Of a stretch of DNA of 64,000 bases, positions 23,550 to 35,609 are shown piece after piece. Source of the stretch: Rosa chinensis (taxonomy: Eukaryota > Streptophyta > Magnoliopsida > Rosales > Rosaceae); NCBI RefSeq assembly GCF_002994745.2, contig NC_037092.1:75897824-75961823 (forward strand). The letters run 5' to 3'. The stretch's first letter is position 1; each line of letters opens with the position of its first letter. Under the pieces are notes generated by a model. It worked only from the letters and a program-made list of their open reading frames with translations, was not told the DNA's origin and did no database searches. The position numbers and the translations under genes were made by a program.

Positions 23550-23933
23550 CTGCACAAAAAAGGAAACAGATGTCAGTACTATTAACTATTAAGAAACAAG
23601 AGGAATTCCAGACTTAGAAACATGAACAATTGTAGCAACCATCCAATTTCAAAATTCAAAGTATCAATCGATTTCAGAAACCCAATAAATAAGAAATAGC
23701 AATATCCGAAAACCCAATGAAAAAAAATGAAAAACTAAATCTAATTGAGAAGTAAGAGATAGAGAAGAAGAACTTACAAGGAGAGAGGGAGGGAGGGGGG
23801 GGGGGGGGGGGGGGGGGGGAGGAGAGAGAGATGGAGGCTGAAGAGTGAATAGAGTCGCGACCAAGGGAGACTAAAGGAGAGAGAACCTGCGGTGGAGAGA
23901 GAGGCGCGGGCGATAGAATTGAGAATGTCAATT

Positions 23934-26576
23934 TGTGATGCCCCGGAAATTCGTATTTATTTTCCGAGGATTTTCCGGAATTTAAATTGTGGGTATCGGA
24001 CGGTTTCGTGGCTCGTGGATGGAGCGGAAGTGTTTCGGGCGAATAATTATTCAGGAAGCGTCATTTAGAGGGGGCGCAAGGGTTGACTTTTTATTCGTTG
24101 GGATTCTCCGAAAACTTCCTTCACTAAAGTTGTAGAGCGCGTCAATACGAGTTCGTGGATATATGGAACGCGGAAATCGGAGTTTGTATGAGGAAGTTAT
24201 GGCCATTGGAAGAAGTTTCCATTTTGGTATAAATAGAAGTTTCCCGAGTGGGAAACTTACTATTTTCATTTGGTTTCCTTTTCCGGAAACTCACTTCCTC
24301 TCTCTTCTCTCTCTCGACTCCTTCAGTGTCAAAATATTTCGACTGACCCGACCCGAACCCAGAAACTCAACTCGGCTTTTCCGGTGAGCTCCGGCGACGA
24401 AACTTTCCAGATCGATTCGTCGTTGCCGTTCGCTCCTCCTTGTGGTATCCTCTAGCGGCGATTCATGGCGGTGATGGCGATAGAAGGCGGCGCAGTTGGT
24501 GTTTTCGGACCCGGTCGGAAAATGCAGCTCTCGCGACTTCGTGGCTTTATGCTTCCTTGGTTGAGTTCAGAGGAGGCTCCCTGATAGATCTGTGGTAGTT
24601 GTTTGGATCGATTTTCGTGGAACTTGGTTCAACTCGGGTTGAACAGTAATCCACCAGTTGTGAGGTAGTTTTCGACCCTTTATGCTTGTTTTCTGACTTC
24701 GAGCTAGTTATGAAAATTCACAAGCATGCTTAGATGATCAGCTTTGATGTTGGGAGTTTTGTGAAATACTGAGTTTTGGCCAGCGGCGGTGCGCCACAGC
24801 CTGTGGAGGCATACTGGTGGCTTTCCGGCCATATAGGGAACTTTTTTTGGTATTATATATGTTCTACTCGTTGATACGAGCGTTTCGATATATAATATGC
24901 AAATTTTGGAGTTCGTATGGATTTGTTATGATTTTTACGGTTTCATACCGGTCGATTTATTCGATCCGTGAGGATTCGAGCTTCCGATCGACTTGTGGTT
25001 TTGGCATATCGATCGTAGAAGTATTACGGAGACATGGGGTGGTCTCGGATGTGATTTCGCCTCGATTGGCGTCACTTTGGGGATTTTAGTTCAAAACAGG
25101 GGTTTCGGACTTAAATCGTTTATGGATTGTTGCTAAGTTGAAACCGTATGTGATTAGGTACTTGAAGAGGTATCCTTGGACGGTTGTTTTGTGGTGTGGC
25201 TGCCTTGTTCTGTATTGAAGACACAGCGGGAGTTTCGAGGTGAGTAATCTCACGATGTTCATTCACGAACGGGTTTACCATATTGTTTTTAGAGTTATTT
25301 AGTTAACTGCAAACTATTATTGGTATTAGTAGAATTCCTGAGTGAATGACCACGTGTGTGTGTGTGTGTGTATTTACGTGAAATATGTATATTCTTGTGG
25401 GTTGATGGGTGATTTATGCAATAGGGATTGATGGGTTTCATTCTATTGCTTGAGGCTTGACTTTTCGGGAGACAATGTGTTAGGAATTGGTAATTCCTAT
25501 TGTTTGGGAAGTGTCAAGATTTGTGTGGGTTGTTTATGTTTTGATCTGACGACCTGGGGAGGTCTAAGGATTCGGGGTTGCTGGGAGTGATCTGTGTGAT
25601 GATATGTGTAGTGACCTGTGATGATCTGTGTAGTGATTTGTGTGATGATATGTGTAGTGATCTGTGTGATGATATGTGTAGAGATCTATGTGATGATCTG
25701 TGATGATCTGTGTAGTGATCTGTGTGATGATATGTGTAGTGATCTGTGTGATGATATGTGTAGTGATCTATGTGATGATCTGTGATGATCTGTGTGGTGA
25801 TCTGTTTGACGATTGGGACTTCACGCCTTTGACCAGGTGAGTGGCTACGATCAGTTAGCGCTCTGATCCGTTGTTGGTACATCATAGGGGGTAGCGGGGA
25901 GCTATCTGATGCTCATGAGTACGTGTTTTAAAAGAGAGTTTCGGGGATGCTTCCTTTTAAATGTCCGGGGAGGATTTGTGTATTATATTGAATTGTCAGA
26001 GTTTCAATTAATATGATTTTGTCACGGGGTGACTTGTATTTGTTTCTTTTGGGAAAGAATGTGCTGTTTTGGGAAAATAGGGTGTGTGTCCCTTTTTACG
26101 AGTTGATGGGTTTCCTCGTTTGGCGAGTTGTGCATGTGTGATTTTGAGTTACTCATACGGGCTTGCAAAAGCTTACCGGGTTTGTTGTGTGGCAACCCGG
26201 TACACCATTCAAAAGGTGTAGGGGTTATTTCTGCAGGTCAGAATAATCGTGGCTGATGCTGAGGTAGCGTGCTTGCAGCTTAACTGTAGGAAGCCATTTT
26301 TGTGACTTTACCGTTATTAAGACTTCCGCTTGTAGTGAGCTCTAAGGAGCATTTACTTTTTATTTTGTTGTGGCAATTTAATTCGTAAGCTGTTGTATTA
26401 CATAACTCTGTGGAGGGCGAGTATATATTATTATTGTGGGTTCAGGGCATCAATGTGTACTTGGGTTAAAAGGAAAAAGTTTCCAGGTATTTTGTATTGA
26501 TGGCTGAACGATCGCGCATATATAAGTATGAGATTATATATCGATTTTTATTGTGTTAAAAATCAGGGGCGTGACA
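23934..26576 (+). mobile_element. Solo LTR, 2.6 kb, family shared with 60004-62463
   Basis: It begins TGTGATGCCCCGGAAATTCG and ends ATCAGGGGCGTGACA, with CAATT on both sides (23929-23933, 26577-26581). The same sequence appears reversed at 60004-62463. Shared blocks include TTTTTATTCGTTGGGATTCT, GGCAACCCGGTACACC and TTTGCAAGC. It is of Ty3/gypsy appearance. No internal region remains. Confidence 0.85.
25585..25810. repeat. Minisatellite GTGATGATNTGTGTA
   Basis: About 18 imperfect copies of GTGATGATCTGTGTA / GTGATCTGT units lie in tandem inside the solo LTR. The corresponding region of the related LTR at 60004-62463 lacks them, so the expansion is specific to this copy. Confidence 0.8.
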
Positions 26577-26674
26577 CAATTATAGAATTGAAATTACTGC
26601 AATAACTGCACACTGGCCAATATCACAAAACTGAATCTGATTGAGAAGTAAGAGATAGAGAAGAAGAACTTACA

Positions 26675-26720
<46 letters not shown>

Positions 26721-28433
26721 CTGAAGAGTGAATAGAGTGGCGACCAAGAGAGACTGAAGGAGAGAGAACCTGCGGTGGAGAGAGAGGCGCGGGCGATAGA
26801 GTTGAGAATGTCAATTATAGAATTGAAATTACTGCAATAGCTGCACACTAATATCACAAAACCCAATTTTTTTTTTTTTTTTTTCGATCTGAAAAATTGA
26901 AGAACCTGAATCTTATATTGAAGTAAGAAAAATCAAGAAGAACTTACGAGAGAGAGAGAGAGAGAGAGATGGAGGTTGAAGACTAAAGTGAGTCTCGATC
27001 GACGGAGACAACCCACTAAGTGTGTATCGATTGAGACTGAGAGCGAGGCTGAGAGGCTCGATGAGGGTAAGAGGGTGAGGAGGATTGAGGGTGAGAGCTA
27101 CAGTGAGTGAGAGAGAGGCTGAGAGCGATTTGGGAGGGAGAGTGACCTAAATTTTTAGCTAAGGGAGGGAACACAGGTTTTTCACAAAGGCTGCTAGGTT
27201 TTGAGTGGGAAAAAAATAAATGTAAATTAAATTTTTTTTTTGTTTTTTTGTTTTTGTTTTTTCGTCTGTTAGACAACAGATATCCTTATTAGTGTTGTCT
27301 GAACTCTCTCAAATTTATCAAAGGATCATGTGTTGGATGAGTAGAGGTGAGACAACACGTTTAAAAAATCTGTCATCTGACTAACTCAGACTACATCAAA
27401 AACTCATGTGTCATCTGATGGCTGTCGTGTGATTAAGTTATTCTAGTAGTGATATACAACACACAATTCATGTAACAGGACATAGCCATCGCTAATGTCT
27501 TTGTAATCTCGTGAAATTAGTCACCAACTCACCATCTAATAGTTTATGCAGCAAGTTACTCTTCTTACTCTCTTTTTTCTTCTCGACTTTAACACGTACT
27601 ATCCATTTGGTATCACTTAAAGAAATTAAAATTAATTCACTCCAATATCTTGTCTAAAGAAAAGTAAATTAGTTGAATAATCTTTGAAGCATAATACAAA
27701 ATGCTAACAAATTTTGCTCTAGAATAACAACCATTTTGATAAACATACAAGTGATACAACACACAGTTCATGTAACGGGACATAGCCATAGTAGTGAATG
27801 TCTTTTTAACATGTAATCTCGTGAAATTAAGAGTAAATGAATAACATAACACATGCATGATCGAGTTCAAACTGATCATGCGAGTCTTGATCATTTGGAA
27901 TGCAAAACATGCATGTTCAATCTGAAATTGCAAACTAGCTAGCTAGCTATTTCTAACTAGAAGTTTTTCTCTGCGGTTGGTGCTAGAACTTACACATATT
28001 TTTTTAATAAAAAGCAAAAACGGTTGGAATTATTTATAAAATAAGATTAAAAGGGTTAAGATTTGAATTTTGATCGACAAATGAGATAAGAAAGAATGAA
28101 GAATAACTCAAAAGGTTAGGATCCTGATCTTTCTGCTAATCATGGAATGGAAATGAAAAAGTATCTGATTGCAGCTCTATAGAAAGAAAGATATCAAATT
28201 TTAGTTCATAATTGTAATTTAATCCTGTACAAGGCATAATATACATTGAAAAAGACGGACTAAAATTGTACAAGATCATATCGCATGGATTTTACTCGGA
28301 TACCTCACCTTCAAAATCCGATTGGCTTTTAAAGATTCTACCTAAGTTTCAAGAAACAATTGGTATAAAACCCGGTCCATACCAAGTGATTGTTTAAGTG
28401 TTAACAAGGATTTTGAAGATTTCGTGAAACATA

Positions 28434-28637
28434 ATGATAAGGTTAGGCATTGTTGCAGAGCTGTTGGGGGAATGTGCAAAAGCATTTTCAATTATGACGA
28501 CGGAGCGCCTCTCTCCTGCAATAAGTCGTAGAGTCCATTCTATTGGTCGAATCATTATAAGTATTCGTAGATTTTCTTCTCCGGCGGACTCAACTGATCA
28601 CGATTCTGGAATTCATCCTGTGTATTTAAGTTTTTAG
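28434..28637 (+). other. Short open frame of unknown nature
   Basis: A 67-codon frame (starts MIRLGIVAELLGECAK) just upstream of the copia element. It is Ser/Arg-rich in the middle and has no signal, membrane segment or family motif I recognise. The flanking 27830-28800 is otherwise AT-rich without features. It may be part of a truncated gene or chance. Confidence 0.2.
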
Positions 28638-28808
28638 TCAATGAAGAATGACTTGATTTCTCTTTCATCGTGTGTTTTTTTTTTCTTTGTAACTTATTAT
28701 GAAGTCTCAAAATGAGTATGTATATAAACTTGATTCATCTTAAGCTAACTGCACCAAATTCCAAATCCAAACGATAAAATCGTAAGACTAGAAAATTAAC
28801 TAACGCAG

Positions 28809-29366
28809 TGTTGTGCGGAAGCGTAACAAACAATGTATTGATATGAATTCAACAGTAACAAACAAAGCAAAAGAAAACAACTAATAAACAAACCACAAAG
28901 AACACCAAGATTTATAGTGGTTCACTCAATCAGTGTGATTGAGCTACATCCACTCTCGGAGCCGGCAAGATATTCCACTATGATCAATTTGGAGAAACAT
29001 ACAACTAGAGTTTATGAACAACTCTCTCTACCCAAATCCCCAATACACCCAAAACCTATTAACTCTCCTTTGATTCAAATAGAGAAGAAGAAGAATACTT
29101 CTCATATACAATAGATAGCAACACCAACAACTAAGCTTAAGAAGCTTCAACAATGGAGTAGCTAAGTCACCAACAAAGAGAGGAAGGCTCAAGGAGTATT
29201 CAAGGATGGCTTCTTATGTTTCTCTCTTCTTCTAATTGATTCCCTTACGGCTGCCAACTTCAAAGGCATATATATATGTCTACACATGTGCAATTAACCT
29301 AGCACATGCAGCTCACATGGGATACCAACTTGGGCCAAGCCCATCAAGTCAAAGCCAACATCAACA
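28809..29366 (-). repeat. 3' LTR of the copia element
   Basis: Nearly identical to 33561-34126, but shorter by two 4-base blocks (near 29095 and 29190). TGTTG..CAACA ends. Confidence 0.95.
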
Positions 29367-29454
29367 ATCTCCACCTTGGCTTCACTTGATACAATAATAT
29401 CACAAGTAGAATATTATATATCAATTTGCCGCTCTGACATCCCCGTAGGGAGAA

Positions 29455-32400
29455 TCAAATGCTACGAACACCAATCAAGTTCAAGCAATACTTGAACTTG
29501 CTCAATGGAACTGGCTTAGTCAACATATCAGTAGGGTTGTCTACAGTTCCAACTTTCAGGAGCTCTATATCACCATCCTCCACCAGTTGACGAATCTTAT
29601 GAAATTTGACACTGATATGTTTAGTGCGAGCATGAGTAACCTGGTTCTCTGCCAAATGAATAGCACTCTGACTATCACAATAGAGATCCACATAATCTTG
29701 AATTATTCCCAAGTCCTCAAGCAAACCACGAGGCCAAACTGCTTCTTTTGCACCCTCTGTTACCGCCATGTATTCAGCTTCTGTAGTCGACAAAGCAATA
29801 GTAGATTGCAAGTTCGACTTCCAACTCACCGCTCCACTAGCAAGAGTAAACACATAAGTTGTAGTAGATCGACACTTATCCAAATCACTTGCGAAATCAG
29901 AGTCCACATATCCAACAACACACTGACTCGTCTTATCCTACTGAAACACAATTCCAACATCCACAGTACCAAGAATATACCGTAGAATCCATTTCACTGC
30001 TTGCCAATGGCTTTTACCTGGGTTATGCATATATCTGCTCACCACACTTAAAGCCTGTGAAATGTCAGGTCTAGTACGCACCATACAGTACATCAAACTA
30101 CCAACAGCACTAGCATAAGGGACTTTAGCCATATATATTGCATATCATCATCAGTGACAGGAGACATAGTAGATTTAAGCTTGAAATGAGAGGTAAGAGG
30201 TGTACTTATAGGTTTAGATTTATCAACCATGCCAAACCGCTGTAGTACCTTCTTTAAATATTGTTTTTGTGACAAACAAACCTTGCCTTTCAATCTATCT
30301 CTTTCAATTTCCATGCCCAAAATCTTCTTAGCTTCTCCCAAGTCCTTCATTTCAAATTCACCACTCAACTGTGAGTTTAATTTTTCAATCTCCACCTTAC
30401 TCTTAGATGCAATTAGCATATCATCAACATATAAGAGAAAATAAATATTGAAGGTTCCATCATGTAGCTTGCGAAAGTAAACACATGATCATAAAGACTC
30501 CTAGTGTACTTCTGACCAAACATAAATTTATCAAACCGCTTGAACCACTGTCTTGGTGACTGTTTCAAACCATACAATGATTTATGCAGTTTGCAAACCA
30601 ATTTTTCCTTACCAGCAACTTTGAAACCATCTGGCTGAGTCATATAGATCTCTTCTTTCAATTCACCATGTAAAAATGCAGTTTTGACATCAAGTTGTGC
30701 TAACTCAAGATCAAACTGTGCAACCAAGGCTAATAGAATATGAATAGAAGAATGCTTCACAACAGGAGAAAATACCTCATTGTAGTCTATTCCTTCTTTT
30801 TGTGCATAGCCTTTAGCTACCAATCTAGCCTTGTACCGAGATCCTTCCTTTTTAGCAAATACCCATTTGCAGCCAATTGCTCTCTTCCCATGTGGTAACT
30901 GAATTAACTGCCAAGTCTTGTTCTTGTGAAGAGACTTCATCTCCTCATCCATTGCTTTTTCCCACTCTACACTATCTGCATGTATCACAACTTCTTAATA
31001 GGTAGAAGGAATTTCTTCTTCAGTAATTGGAAGTGCATAAGTTACCATATCATTTAGCCAAGCTGGCTTTGGAGAATTTATCTTTCCTTTTCTAAGTGCA
31101 ATAGGTCCATGTTGCGGTGGAGACTCTTGAGCTTGAGCCTCTACTTCAATACTTGAATCTTCATTTGTTGAATCATCTTACTCAACTGTAGGACTACCTG
31201 GATCAATCGGAGTTTCATGAACTTTTTCTTTAAACTCCACCTGCTTCAAACTCTCTATGGTCATCTCCTGTTTTTGAGAATCAGTCTGCTCACTCTGATT
31301 AACCATAACAGCCTCATCGAATGTCACATCTCTGCTTACAATAACTTTACTCACATTTGGACACCAAAGCCTAAATCCCTTCACACCATCATTAAATCCC
31401 AAGAAAATAGTTTTCTTGGCTCTCGGATCAAGCTTACTTTCCCTGACATAAAAATAAGCAGGACAACCAAAAATATGTAAGTAATGATAATCAGTAGCAG
31501 GTTTTCCAGACCATACCTCCATGGGCGTTTTACCCTCATTTGCAGCAGTAGGCAACCTGTTGATGAGATGGCCTGCATATGTAACTGCCTCAGCCCAAAA
31601 CTCTTTGCCTAATCCAGCATTAGACAACATACATGGAACTTTCTCCAGTAAAGTACGATTCATGCGCTCTGCCACCCCATTCTGTTGTGGTGTCTCTCTA
31701 ACTGTGAAGTGTCTCACAATGCCCTCATCTTGACATAACTTCAAGAATGGATCAGACTTGTATTCACCACCATTATCTGATCTGAGCCTCTTAATTTTTC
31801 GACCGGTCTGAGTCTCAATCATCTTCTTCCACTTCACAAATATATCTAAGACTTCATCTTTATGCTTCATGGTGTACACCCACACTCTTCTAGAGAAGTC
31901 ATCAACAAAAGAGACATAGTAGTGCTTACCTCCCAAAGATGCAGTTTTGGTAGGTCCCCACACATCTGTGTGAACATAGTCTAGAGCACCTTTAGTCTGA
32001 TGAACTGCAGTACCAAACTTCACTCTAGTATGCTTTCCTAATACACAATGTTCACAAAATTCCAATTTGCAAGTCTTTGCACCCTTTAACAAACCTTGCT
32101 TCACTAATCCCTGCATTGCTTTTTCACCAGCATGTCCAAGACGCATATGCTATAATCTGGTAGTATCTGCATCATCTGTAGTCTCAGAAATTGCTGTTTC
32201 ACTTGTCACTGTACTCCCTTGTAGAAAATACAAGTTTCTATCTCTAGTACCTCTCATCATCACAAGTGAACCGGAGATAACTCTAGCAACTCCATCCTTC
32301 AATGTAATTGTGAGACCCTTTGATTCTAAAGTTCCCAAAGAGATAAGATTTTTCTTCAAGTGCGGAACATACCAAACATTTGTCAATTCTCTAACAACCC

Positions 32401-33514
32401 CATCATGCATTTTGAGATGAATTGTACCAATCCCTCTAGTTCTGCAAGGACTATCATCTCCCATCAAAACTACTCCACCATTTACTTCTCTTAAAGTAGA
32501 GAACCATTCCTTGTTCGGACACATGTGGTGTGTACAACCCGAATCCAAAATCCATTTCTCAGAGTAATCAAGTGTAGATGAGCTTGCTAAAGCAAAATCA
32601 ATCTCATCCTCTTCAAAATCATTGAAGGTAGAAGAACAACTCAATGCGAAACCAAAGTCATCATCATCTTCAAATTTCGCAACATTCACTTCAGAACCCT
32701 TCTTGTCTCTAGTCTTCAACTTGGGATAATCTTTCTTCCAATGCCCCTTTTGGTGACAAAAGGTACACTCATCTTTTGCAGGAAATTTGCCTCTTGACTT
32801 GGAACGAGAATTACTTCTTTTTCCACCAAATTTTCTATCATCAAATCTTCCTCTTGCTACAAGTGCTTCACCTGTCACTTTTTGCAATTACTTCTCCTTC
32901 TTTCGACACTCATTATTTATCAATGAATTACACACATCATCAAATTTCACAAATTCTTTTCCATGCAACAAAGTTATAATCAAATGCTCATACTCGTCAG
33001 GAAGAGAATTTAGCAAACACAAAGCCTTATCCTCATCACTAATTTGCACATCTAAATTAGCCAAGTTTGCAAGTATCTTATTGAAATCACTGATGTGTTC
33101 AGAAATAGAAATACCTTGTCGATAATTGAATCGGAAAAGTAGCCTCTTCAGGTGAAACCGGTTTTCAGCACTCTTGATCATGTATTGGTCTTCCAATTTC
33201 TTCCACAGCTCTTTTGCCGAAGTTTCCTTCATGATAAAGAACTTCGTATCCTTTGCAAGACACAATCTGATAGAACCACAAGCCCACTTATTAATCTGCT
33301 TCCTCTCCTTCTCACTCATATCTTCTGGTTTGTCTTCAAGAGCTATATCCAATTCTTGTTGACACAAGACATCCATCATCTCACACTGCCACATGCCAAA
33401 ATTGTTTGTTCCATCGAACTTCTCAACTTCAAATTTGGCATTGCCAATTGATGGCCTAGTAGTCGACGATGAACCCGAACTCAAATTTTTCTTTTTGTCT
33501 GCCATTGAATCCAA
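29455..33514 (-). pseudogene. Copia gag-pol polyprotein with stops and frameshifts
   Basis: Gag (33514-32888) is of UBN2 type (FDGTNNFGMWQ; LLNSLPDEYEHL). A zinc knuckle near 32745 has lost its last Cys (Tyr present). The protease has DSGCTHHM. The integrase (32146-31178) has HTDVWGP, DDFSR and the ETPQQNGVAERMNRT block. Reverse transcriptase and RNase H follow (STTEAEYMA, DSQSAIHLAEN). In-frame stops lie at 32888-32890, 32150-32152, 31178-31180, about 31000 and about 29936. A 1-base loss near 30487 and a 2-base gain in a TA run near 30131 shift the frame. The protein cannot be made as one piece. No restored frame is given. Confidence 0.9.
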
Positions 33515-33560
33515 TCAATACACAACTCCCAAATTCAGAACCGGAGCTTTGATACCAGTT

Positions 33561-34126
33561 TGTTGTGCGGAAGCGTAACAAACAATGTATTGATATGAAT
33601 TCAACAGTAACAAACAAAGCAAAAGAAAACAACTAATAAACAAACCACAAAGAACACCAAGATTTATAGTGGTTCACTCAATCAGTGTGATTGAGCTACA
33701 TCCACTCTCGGAGCCGGCAAGATATTCCACTATGATCAATTTGGAGAAACATACAACTAGAGTTTATGAACAACTCTCTCTACCCAAATCCCCAATACAC
33801 CCAAAACCTATTAACTCTCCTTTGATTCAAATAGAGAAGAAGAAGAATACTTACTTCTCATATACAATAGATAGCAACACCAACAACTAAGCTTAAGAAG
33901 CTTCAACTATGGAGTAGCTAAGTCACCAACAAAGAGAGGAAGGCTAGCTCAAGGAGTATTCAAGGATGGCTTCTTATGTTTCTCTCTTCTTCTAATTGAT
34001 TCCCTTACGGCTGCCAACTTCAAAGGCGTATATATATGTCTACACATGTGCAATTAACATAGCACATGCAGCTCACATGGGATACCAACTTGGGCCAAGC
34101 CCATCAAGTCAAAGCCAACATCAACA
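33561..34126 (-). repeat. 5' LTR of the copia element
   Basis: Partner of 28809-29366. On the minus strand it lies upstream of gag and is followed by the primer-binding site. The target duplication CGCAG follows at 34127-34131. Confidence 0.95.
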
Positions 34127-34426
34127 CGCAGTACATATTCCCCGCATTCGATATCTAAATATAAGCAAAAACGAGGAGCTAAAAGAAGAGAAAAATTCAC
34201 AAGCAATGCCCAAATTAGAGTCATTCGGCAATTTGCACTTTCAAAAACTATCACTTTGGGTATCTCAAGTTGTTGTTTCTGTCTAATTTTAATACACACT
34301 GTTGGGTGTCAACCTAGCTAATTTGAGATTGCTGTGATTTTTTTTTTTTTTTTTAAACCAGTTGTGAATTAAAACAGTTTCGTGTTTGATAATTAAACAA
34401 TACTTTTAAAAATGTTGTCAGTACAT

Positions 34427-35319
34427 TTTTTTTTTTAATCAAGCCCACGGGAGGGGGAGGGAATAGTATATTCATCACAAGCTATAATAGGCTGTTACAT
34501 ACCCTTCCGCTGTCATTTAAGGACATAGACAGACAAGAAACTAGTGGTAGTACCCACAAGTGATATATAGAAATAGACCTACTCATTATACATTCAAATA
34601 CGTAGAGATAGCGGAGACCCACCTTTGGTACTACCCCAGAGGCGCTAGAGATATATAAAATACACATTGGTGCTTAGCTTCCTAAATACAATGAATTTAT
34701 TGTATTAGACAAAAACTAAAAACAAAGGGATGGGCCTAGGGCAAAAACCCTAGCCGAATATACTAAGGTCCAAAAGCAGCCCCAAGAGGAGAGGCCCACT
34801 CCAAATCCATCAGGTCGGCCCAAGCCATGCCTCGGCCCAACCATGCCACACAACATTCCCACCTTGATCTAGCGTCGCCGCAGATCTCCTGTGCCGTCAA
34901 CGAAGCAATTCCGACCACCAAGGAGCCTCAAAACCAAAAAGCCAAGCAAACCTGAAGCACATCGGCTTGGGTTCACCCGAATCCTCGACCGAAACATCCA
35001 CCAGAAGCCAGCGCCGCGTCTTGGAAGCAAAAAGGCAGAGATCCAACCCCTTCCAAGCCGTCAAAGACACCCCAGAGACCGATCACCATACAACATCTGT
35101 TGTACAAGAAACCTCCGAACCTTCCACCAAGACCTCGAGTACCACCGTCCCAAGAGAAACTGCTTTGGAACCATTGCATCACCCGTCCGGCAGCAGTCGC
35201 ACAGCGTCAAGCAGACACAAGGGCACCGCTGGACGAGAGGGAGATAGGAGAAGTCGACGCTTCTTTTAGGGTTTTAGTCAAAGACGAGAGCTACTATCTT
35301 CATTCTGTGTTGATTCTAT
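34427..35319 (-). mobile_element. Non-autonomous poly(A) retroelement, 0.9 kb
   Basis: Flanked by 16-base direct repeats AATGTTGTCAGTACAT (34411-34426) and AATGTTATCAGTACAT (35320-35335). Its minus-strand 3' end is a poly(A) tail (T-run 34427-34437). The 5' part is GC-rich, with no recognised domain. Size and layout resemble the 37990-38901 element. Confidence 0.8.
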
Positions 35320-35609
35320 AATGTTATCAGTACATAAAACAATTTCAGATCTTGTTTTGATCGAAAGCAGGTTCTAAAAGTAACATTTGGGTTGCTTCTA
35401 AAATTTGTTATCAGTACCATATAATTTTCAATTAAAGATGTTTTTTATTTATTTACCAAACATAATAAAATCTAAAATTTTAGACAAAAGCTTATTATTT
35501 TTTTAAAGCGAAGCAATCCCAAATTTTTTCGTGGGTATTTTCGTCTGTTTATATATAAGAACTGTATTTTTGTCTCCTTTTTATCTGATCTCTATCTATT
35601 CAAACTTTT

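Larger units (their letters stand above)
23640..27010. repeat. Three diverged direct repeats with GA/G tracts, split by a solo LTR
   Basis: Copies at about 23735-23933, 26630-26816 and 26900-27005 share AGAAGAACTTACAAGGAGAGAG, GGCTGAAGAGTGAATAGAGT and CCTGCGGTGGAGAGAGAGGC. Each holds a purine tract. The first has a pure G run (23797-23819), the second (GA)n (26680-26719), the third a shorter (GA)n (26949-26969). The solo LTR at 23934-26576 interrupts the first copy at GTCAATT, a site that is intact in the second copy at 26808-26816. Confidence 0.75.
17355..27451. mobile_element. Non-autonomous CACTA (En/Spm) transposon carrying host-gene fragments
   Basis: The left end is CACTACACCACAAAATTAAT and the right end, reversed, CACTACTAGAATAACTTAAT. 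A 3-base duplication ATA flanks both (17352-17354, 27452-27454). Subterminal regions (17380-18050, 27270-27445) are full of CAGACGACA/CAGACAACA motifs in both orientations, the usual transposase-binding layout of CACTA elements. No TNP1/TNP2-like transposase was found. Two solo LTRs are nested within; without them the element is about 5.2 kb. Fragments of at least three plant genes lie inside, all on the minus strand and with introns kept. Confidence 0.85.
15165..27826. repeat. Tandem direct duplication of a ~290-base target region
   Basis: Copy 1 is split by insertions and comprises 15165-15313, 17277-17354 and 27452-27525. Copy 2 is continuous at about 27527-27826. Shared blocks include CACCATCTAATAGTTTATGC, AATAATCTTTGAAGCATAAT and GACATAGCCAT. 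Copy 2 shows the uninterrupted state for the MITE and foldback (AAATTAGTTGAATAATC) and ATACAAGTGATA where the CACTA sits in copy 1. Confidence 0.8.
28809..34126 (-). mobile_element. Full-length Ty1/copia retrotransposon, coding-dead
   Basis: LTRs lie at 28809-29366 (558 bases) and 33561-34126 (566 bases), TGTTG..CAACA, flanked by CGCAG on both sides (28804-28808, 34127-34131). The primer-binding site next to the 5' LTR (33543-33557) is TGGTATCAAAGCTCC on the minus strand, matching the initiator tRNA-Met type with one change. A polypurine tract AAGGTGGAGAT (29367-29377) precedes the 3' LTR. Domains run gag, protease, integrase, reverse transcriptase, RNase H, the copia order. The LTRs differ by eye at only 3 substitutions and two 4-base indels. 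The reverse transcriptase motifs suggest the Tork lineage. Confidence 0.95.

Noticed and set aside
25514..25885. His/Tyr/Asp-rich 123-codon ORF on the minus strand
   Set aside because: It is produced entirely by the GTGATGAT minisatellite in a solo LTR. No start context or conserved domain.
26594..26866. Ser/Leu-repeat ORFs near 23.7 and 26.6 kb
   Set aside because: They are translations of (GA)n and poly(G) tracts.
18480..27270. CACTA transposase (TNP1/TNP2) genes
   Set aside because: No frame or exon-like block with transposase motifs was seen. The recognisable exons belong to host genes.
34891..35269. Two overlapping 100-118-codon plus-strand ORFs
   Set aside because: They lie antisense in a poly(A) retroelement with a clear target duplication, and low-complexity composition explains their length.
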